Below, one piece after another: positions 58,201 to 64,000 of a stretch of 64,000 nt of DNA. The first letter of the stretch is position 1, and each line of letters starts with the position of its first letter. The DNA comes from Eremophila alpestris peregrina (taxonomy: Eukaryota > Chordata > Aves > Passeriformes > Alaudidae): assembly GCA_009792885.1 (NCBI GenBank), contig WMCF01000003.1:18128297-18192296 (forward strand). The letters run 5' to 3'. The notes beneath the pieces are model-generated. The model ran no database searches, was not told the DNA's origin, and was given only the letters and a program-made list of their open reading frames with translations. A program made the translations under genes and the position numbers.

Positions 58201-61200
58201 TGTCTTAGCCCATTAACAAGGTGGAAGTGGTGGAGGTCAGACCAGGTGAGCTGTCTCAGGAACATCCTGGTCAAGCTGCCCTTCTTCAGTTTGTGACAAA
58301 TCCAGTACCCGTGAGGCATCACAGATTTTGGCCTATACATGGATTTTTGGAAGACTTGGAGTTATTTTATTTTTTTAAAAGTGACAGGCTGGGCAATCTT
58401 AATAACAGGCTGTAGTGCCATGTCTGCCCAAAATGATTTCTTTCACCTACCAAGGTATCTCAGAAGGAGGGCTGAGGAGGTCAGACTGATAATGGCAGAG
58501 CAGCAGGGTGGCTTTGCTGTGCCTCTTGCTCTCTGTGGCCTAACAAGTATTTCCATTGCTCTGTGTTTTCACCCACAAATATGTGGGTGGGACTTAATAG
58601 AAATATGATTTGTTTGAGTGTAAAACAGCATAGGAAGGATGGGAAGATAAGGCAACCACAATTAGGCAGATGCTGTGAGCCAGGTTCTTCTGAACCTTGT
58701 TTCTGCTGTTCTTTGGACAAAGTTGTAACAGACCATTAGTCTGGACAGTACAGTCAAGGCACAATCAGGTATTTGATACAGTCTGTCTTGCATCTTTGTA
58801 AGGTGACTGCTTGCTAAAATCTGTGCCTCAGTCTTACAAACTTGCAACCACTGTAATTCTCATGAAATAGATTTTGGGAGAAATCAGCAATCAGAGCCAA
58901 CTGCTTCTGCATTACATGCCACAGATGCAGCTGTCAGAGAAGCCATCAGAGATGTCTCCACTGATGTGAACTAGTAAATACAAAATTGCTCTTCGCTTTT
59001 TTTGTAAAGATGATTTTCCCATGGCAGCTGCATTGTCAGATTTGGCGTGTTTTTCACAGTCATTTCACAATGTTAAAGCAGGACAGAAGTGATATTTGTC
59101 AGTAAATGTTAGTTATTCCAAATATGAATTAAAAAGTGTTACCGTCACTTGTCAGAAAGATATTTATATCACCATTAACTAGTGTTTTCCTCCCTGTGGA
59201 TGATCCAGAAGGTCTCTCTGATATACCTTTTGTAGTGTGGTATTTCCTGGATTTGCTGTATCCCGTAGAGCAGCAAGTGGCTGAAGTAATACAGTTATTT
59301 GGTCTCTTTTATATTGTTGGTGTGCTACTCTGTTGCTGTTTCATTCTCCTACTTAGGTTCCTGTCTCTTTTCCTCTTGATTTGTCTCCCCTGAGCTCTCT
59401 CCCTGATTCCCCTTCACAGCTCTAGCCTTCTCTCTTCTTCCCTTCACCCTAGCAGTTTTTATTTTCCAAGTTGGTCCCTTCTCCCACCTGTTTTTAATGT
59501 TTAATGACTTTACTCTGCAAATTTTTTTGTTTCAACCAAGACAAATTCCCTATTTATTCACTGTAGTAGGTCCATTCATTCTTAAGTATGTTCTCCTATG
59601 TCATTCACCTGCTATTCTTCCCTTCCTCAGCATTGATTGGCCCATGTCTTATCCTAATAATAAATTAGTACTAGGACTCTTGCTCCCTATTCTATGATAC
59701 TTAATATTTTCTTTCTCTTGATGGGACAACTGGTTTGTAAACAGTAGAGCAGTGGAGAGGTGAAATTAAAGTGTGGCCACAGAAACTGTATCCATTCATA
59801 TTATGATGTAGAGGGTGTGGGAATAGAGAAAGAGTTATAAATAAATTTTCAGAGTTGTATCAGAAGAAAATATTTTTTCATTCATAAATTATAAAAACAT
59901 CCTATTTTCAGAATCAGGAAGAACTAGAAGTGGAATTTCTACTGGAAAACATGTAAGTAAAACCCAAATGTTTTGGAGTTTGTCATCAGAAAACTGCATT
60001 TTAGAGAGAGTGGTAATGCAGCTTTGGGGAGGTGGCTCCATGTACGTGTGTTCAGATACCCCATCTGTGCATCTTCCCCAGTATTGCTTTTCTCTTCTGA
60101 ATTTGAGTGACAGTCTCACTCACTATTTGTAGCTGAGAATGGGTGTTTATTCTGTGATTCAGCCTAAGGAGAGATGATACTCATCAGGAGAGATAAGAAA
60201 GAAAGAGCATCCTTAGGAAGGGATGGGATGTGATCTGGCAGAGGCTGCAGGACAGAGGGGAAAGGAAGTGCTGATGGTACTTGCCAGCTAGAAAAGTTGA
60301 GCTCAGAGAACTATTTGCTTTTGAAAATTTATTGCTTATGTGCCCACTTTTAAATAAACATTTTTGGTTTTGCTTTTCAGACCAGGTGTATCTGAGAAGA
60401 TCATTACTAATGGCGTACTAGTGGTAATTTTTTTTTTTTTTTGTAAGCCAATCTTATGGCAGGGCAGAACTGAAGGATGTGGTTGGAAGATAGGGAGAAA
60501 AATTTCTCGTGTTAATTGTTGGGGACTGAATGGTATTTAAATGTAATGGCAGATCCCCAGTTATTTTGGCTTCCTTAACCACAGTACTGCTTGCAAGATT
60601 TATACAAGATACTCAGTTTCTACAAATTCTTCACATCCACAGACTGTCATGGCCAAGCATTGTGTTTCTGCAGCACCCCTAAAACTTCAGTGAGAATCCT
60701 GAACTGTTTCTGTGATCAGTGGTTTTATTGCTTCTCTCTTCCAGTCTCGTGAAGTTTCCTGTTTGGAAGTACATGTGAAAGAAAAAAAAATGAAGAGCTC
60801 TTACAAAAGTGAGGTTGCTGATTTAAATTGTTTGTTGCTGCTTTTTGTTCTGTGGGAAACACAGCTGAATCTAGACAAATATTTGGTCTGTTTAAGTCTG
60901 TTTGCATCAGGGCTGCTTGGGTATTTCCTGAATTACCTACTTGTTAATAGTGAGAATCCTCAGAAGAAGGCATGACTGTGTAGCTTAAGGGAAACTCTGG
61001 AGAAGGTTGGGAGTCTTGGGAACATCACTGTGGTGCAGTGGAATAGAAATGCCTTTACCTCCGTTTTCTGGTGAAAACAAAGTAAAAGAAGGGAGACAAC
61101 TCTCAGGAGGAGAAAGACTTCAGTGAAAGCTCAGGGGATGTGAATGCTGCAAGAGGCATCCACAAGTGTAACACATACTCTCTGTCACTTGGTAGGGTGT

Positions 61201-62844
61201 CACAAATGGTTTAGGTCACTTAAAGAATCACTGGCAAAGGTATCAGCAAATGTAGGTTTAATATAAATTTGTAAAAGTGTGACAAATCTTGATGGCAAGG
61301 TTCACTCTATTACTAAATGCATGAAACATGCAAAGAAAAATCAGATTAGAATAATTATAGAATTATTTATGTGGAGACTGGGGATGCCAAAGGATAAAGA
61401 GGGAAAAGGAAAGGGTGCCAGGAGTGAAAATCCTCACACTGAGTTGTGAGTTTCAGAGTGGACCCTCTTGCTAAATTTAGCCTCAGACTTGATCATTTGT
61501 CTAAAGGATTCAGAAATACTTAATCATCCCCTAATTTAGCGTTTACAAAGCAATTCAATGGCATTTACTATAAGCAGAACGATAACTTAATTATGAATGT
61601 AGGATGGTAACATTCATCCTACACCTACTATGGGTATTCAAATCAACTCACACACACTTTCACACAAAGGATTATGTACAAAGGTGCCTGATAAAAATTC
61701 CCCACAAGGTTGATGAAATACTCACAACAGATGCCTTTGCATTTCCCAAGGGATGAAGGGTTGGGCTGTGAGGGGTCAGGGATGTCAGCCCCAGCTCTGC
61801 CATCAGCTTTTGGGATCTGTTCTCTGAATATTACAAACTTGAGAGCTGATCAGTTCTGAGCCCCTGCAGTCCAGGGGAGCTCAGAGGGCCAGCTGTTTGC
61901 ACACTGGTCACAGGGGAAGGAAAACATTGTGGTCCAAATTAACCTTAGTTAAGCCTGCAGCACTAAGGCTGAAATGTCACTTAGGACACTTATTTGCTCA
62001 TTTCAGGACTAGATGTTAACATCTCTCTGTGGTTTCTTTCTTGTCCTCAGGGAGAGATTTCACGTTCACAATGAAAGGATCCTATGAAGAAACCCAGGAT
62101 ATTTCCATAGGTCCTCACTCCAGACCAGGAAGCAGTGAAACCACCAGGTTCCACTACATCAAGCACAGTCAACCCAGACTGCTCATGACTCTGCCAAAGG
62201 AGCATTTTTTCTGTTGTGTATGTTTTGCTCATGAGTGGTGATAACAGCTAACCTAAATTTTGGGAGAAGAATCATGAGTTAACCCTTATCTGGTATTTCT
62301 GTGTCTTGGGTTTAAAAATAATGCTCTCCTTATAACATTGTTTTCCCCTCTCTTTAAATCAGCCAGGCTCAGGTAGGAGGGAAATGGATTTAAGTAGTCC
62401 CCTGGCTGTGCCTCTCCATTCTCTAGACTTGGGAAAGAAAGTGACAGTGATGAGAGTGAGTATCCTTTGACAGTATTTGGAATTCTTTCCACAAGGTAAA
62501 CTCTACATGTGTAATATCTAGTCACAAATAGATTTTGTTACTAAAAATGCATTAGTGAGTTATTTGTATGCTTAGCTCTGTGTACACTTAGAAATATAAC
62601 TATGAATTGGGGGGGAAATAAGATCTTCAGAATTTCTGGCTGCTTTAAAAGTAGTTTAAAAACAGGATGAGGATTGTGTGCTGAAGGCCTGAGAAGAGAC
62701 CAAAAATTAGACTGTATATGTGAATAATTGTTAATACTGTAAAACCTGCTTTTACAAAATTTAAATTCTATTTAAAATTTATGGTGCTTTCATTCTTGAT
62801 TTTCAGGGGGAATCTTATGAGGTGTCTGTGAGTGAGGAAAATAG
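55188..62844 (+). CDS. PLA2G4E: Second cPLA2 gene, PLA2G4E/PLA2G4D-like, 5' portion (runs off the right edge)
   Basis: Nine certain exons encode about 262 residues: a C2 domain (first strand PHLCWLSVKIIGMRNL, Ca2+-loop SQTDCYVKLWLPTAS, core PIWNETFHF, loop CDEDTLTPDDH) and the linker up to the start of the catalytic domain (GESYEVSV). The catalytic serine and aspartate exons lie beyond position 64000. The C2 part resembles PLA2G4E most, while the linker (KGSYEETQ, VPLHSLDLGKKVTV) resembles PLA2G4D. Group IVE and IVD enzymes are Ca2+-dependent acyltransferases or phospholipases; the exact activity cannot be read from this part. Same orientation as PLA2G4F, with six exon lengths identical. The 5' end is uncertain (candidates at 52887 and 53209). 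Confidence 0.9.
56073..56209 (+). CDS. PLA2G4E: PLA2G4E-like exon, C2 core (137 nt)
   Basis: SQTDCYVKLWLPTASCQEAQ then NCRNPIWNETFHFMIQSEVK. The acceptor is AACACAG and the donor GTGGGA. Strong match to group IV C2 domains. Confidence 0.96.
56786..56849 (+). repeat. 32 bp tandem duplication upstream of an acceptor
   Basis: Two adjacent 32-base copies beginning TCAGTAGTCCCAGAAT and ending TTTACATCCT, differing at a few positions. The array ends about 20 bases before the acceptor of the 56869 exon, so it duplicates the likely branch-point region. Confidence 0.85.
56869..57000 (+). CDS. PLA2G4E: PLA2G4E-like exon, third C2 Ca2+ loop
   Basis: NILELTVCDEDTLTPDDHLM then FDVAKIPPGEKV. 132 nt, one codon longer than PLA2G4F exon 4. 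The acceptor is CTCCTCAG and the donor GTGAGT. Confidence 0.96.
59912..59952 (+). CDS. PLA2G4E: PLA2G4E-like exon (41 nt)
   Basis: NQEELEVEFLLEN, last C2 strand. The acceptor is ATTTTCAG and the donor GTAAGT. Equal in length to PLA2G4F exon 5. The preceding 2.9 kb intron holds nothing I can identify. Confidence 0.92.
60381..60423 (+). CDS. PLA2G4E: PLA2G4E-like exon (43 nt)
   Basis: IPGVSEKIITNGVLV, with the family TNGVLV motif. The acceptor is TTTTCAG and the donor GTAATT. Equal in length to PLA2G4F exon 6. Confidence 0.92.
60745..60808 (+). CDS. PLA2G4E: PLA2G4E-like exon (64 nt)
   Basis: SREVSCLEVHVKEKKMKSS then YK. The SCLEVH motif is typical of the D/E branch and the lysine-rich tail is variable. 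The acceptor is CTTCCAG and the donor GTGAGG. Confidence 0.93.
61190..61980. repeat. Unidentified interspersed repeat, possibly a solo LTR
   Basis: The intron segment between exons 60808 and 62051 differs in style from its surroundings: an AT-rich first half with motifs such as TTCACTCTATTACTAAATGC and a GC-richer second half (CCCCAGCTCTGCCATCAGC). That layout recalls avian endogenous retroviral LTRs. No target-site duplication or clear TG...CA ends could be fixed by eye, so boundaries are approximate and the family is unknown. Confidence 0.25.
62051..62217 (+). CDS. PLA2G4E: PLA2G4E-like exon (167 nt)
   Basis: RRDFTFTMKGSYEETQDISI then TTRFHYIKHSQPRLLMTLP. The acceptor is TCCTCAG and the donor GTATGT. 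Equal in length to PLA2G4F exon 8. KGSYEETQ and RFHY are PLA2G4D-like features. Confidence 0.93.
62363..62455 (+). CDS. PLA2G4E: PLA2G4E-like exon (93 nt)
   Basis: 31 codons, PGSGRREMDLSSPLAVPL then HSLDLGKKVTVMR, in phase 0. The acceptor is TTTAAATCAG and the donor GTGAGT. It corresponds to the 114 nt exon 9 of PLA2G4F, seven codons shorter. Recognised by position, phase and the VPL..L..GK.VT pattern. Confidence 0.82.
62807..62844 (+). CDS. PLA2G4E: PLA2G4E-like exon (38 nt), last in window
   Basis: GESYEVSVSEEN plus a split codon. The acceptor is GATTTTCAG and the donor GTAAAT. Equal in length to PLA2G4F exon 10. The next exon, which should encode the LDVRLGF-type start of the catalytic domain, is not seen before 64000. 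Confidence 0.88.
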
Positions 62845-64000
62845 GTAAATCTTTTATTGCTTTTGAATAATTCTTTAGGCCATCTCTCCTTTCGTAGTAT
62901 CATTGTTAGATGAAAGGAAGCTACATCTTAAAGTAACAAATTTCAGAACAGGAAATAAAGATGACTAAAATACGGGGAAGGGTTAATAAAATGCTTTAAA
63001 GATTTTAAAGCTTTTAAGTTGGTTGGTAAGTATTTAGAATAGAATAGGTGGTAGGTAGTTATGGGATATAAACCATCACAATGTTTTTCCTAATGTTGAT
63101 GCTTTGTAATTTTGATACCTAAGCATCCCTCAGTCTTGTAACCTTTATCTATAATACATGCAATTTTATGTGTACCAGATTTCTAATGTGTCTAACACCT
63201 TTATGCATTTACAAGACCTCTACAGGTCATTTTTCAAAGAAACACATGGACAGTAATTTATTTATTGACTGGCTTGCTGAGATTTCCTGAAGGGCAACAT
63301 TACCCCCTGCTGATGAATTAGCTCCATTGCAAGCCTTAGTTGCAGGTGAATCATAAATCAGAGGGTTTTACTGGATAATATTCAGACAAGAGACTGAGAG
63401 GTTTCTGTGGCTTTTTTTTTTTTTCCTCCTGAATAAAACCTCTGAAACTGGAACCCTGTGAAAATATAGGTTATAGAATGAATCATGTACATGATATTTA
63501 TGTTAATGTACAGAAGGGATAAATTTAAGAGATATCTTCTGACTCAAACAGAGCACAAATTCTTTATAGAGATAATTTTAACTTGGTATTAGGGCTCTTT
63601 TAACTAAAGTGTGTTAAGTTTAAATAACTACTTAGGCCCCTGTTGTGCTTCAGGAAGCACATGTATAGCAAGAGAATGTGAAGAGGTGTTCAAATACCAG
63701 AGTCCAGTGTGAAACAGCTTTAATTCAGTTTGTTACCGTTTTTTAAATAAGCAGAATATTTTATTTATTTAACCTCCTTAGGATTGTGTGAAATTGTTCA
63801 GGACATATTTCTGGTCTAAAATGGCCACAGGAAGGCACATAAATAGGACATGGGATATCCATGTACCTGCTTTCATTTGCATAGGGGGACTTTCACATAC
63901 ATGGAAGTATAATTTCTTTAAACTGGTTTATTTTTGCTAAATGTCTCCAACTGAAATGGCTACAGGTAATACCTTGTGCTGTTCTAGTTCTAGTTGCAAG
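62845..64000. other. PLA2G4E: Intron of the PLA2G4E-like gene, open at the right edge
   Basis: AT-rich sequence with a T-run near 63413. I looked for the next exon (a WDLDIRLGF-like start) and did not find one. Confidence 0.6.

Overview
This window is vertebrate nuclear DNA, almost certainly from a bird and probably a passerine. Genes are split into short exons by long AT-rich introns. The dominant repeats are CR1 LINE fragments with the typical CR1 terminal octamer. One copy of a tRNA-Ile-headed, CR1-tailed SINE resembles TguSINE1, a family known from passerines. All three genes read left to right (+ strand).

Layout. (1) About 542-13243: the last 17 coding exons of VPS39 (623 residues, through the stop codon), a subunit of the HOPS tethering complex. 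The N-terminal part lies left of the window. (2) 13244-18290: 3' UTR and intergenic DNA with two antisense CR1 copies. (3) 18577-41195: a complete 20-exon group IV cytosolic phospholipase A2 gene, 851 codons, assigned to PLA2G4F by sequence, length and its position next to VPS39. It has a C2 domain and a full catalytic domain with the GXSGS serine, the glycine-rich oxyanion loop with its arginine, and the catalytic aspartate. (4) 41196-52690: an intergenic stretch of about 11.5 kb. It carries a decayed copy of a cPLA2 C2-domain exon (43323-43459), which is evidence of a lost third member of the cluster, plus a large antisense CR1. (5) 55188-62844, with possible 5' exons at 52887-53292: the N-terminal part of a second cPLA2 gene, PLA2G4E/PLA2G4D-like. 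It covers the C2 domain and the start of the linker and catalytic region, then runs off the right edge.

The order VPS39 - PLA2G4F - (relic) - PLA2G4E-like, all in one orientation, matches the mammalian order VPS39-PLA2G4F-PLA2G4D-PLA2G4E. The two intact genes share exon lengths exactly at six of nine comparable exons, so they are tandem duplicates. VPS39 acts in late endosome/lysosome fusion. The cPLA2s are Ca2+-responsive membrane lipases or acyltransferases. Nothing in the sequence suggests a shared pathway; their linkage is old synteny.

Exon boundaries were set by hand from reading frame, GT/AG signals and remembered family sequences, not from transcripts. No bacterial-type system, CRISPR array, tRNA gene or rRNA gene was seen. 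I did not find a convincing new biological system. The points most worth following up are the relic exon, the unassigned 5' exons of the second cPLA2, its mixed D/E character, and a low-stop intronic segment near 34.1-34.6 kb.
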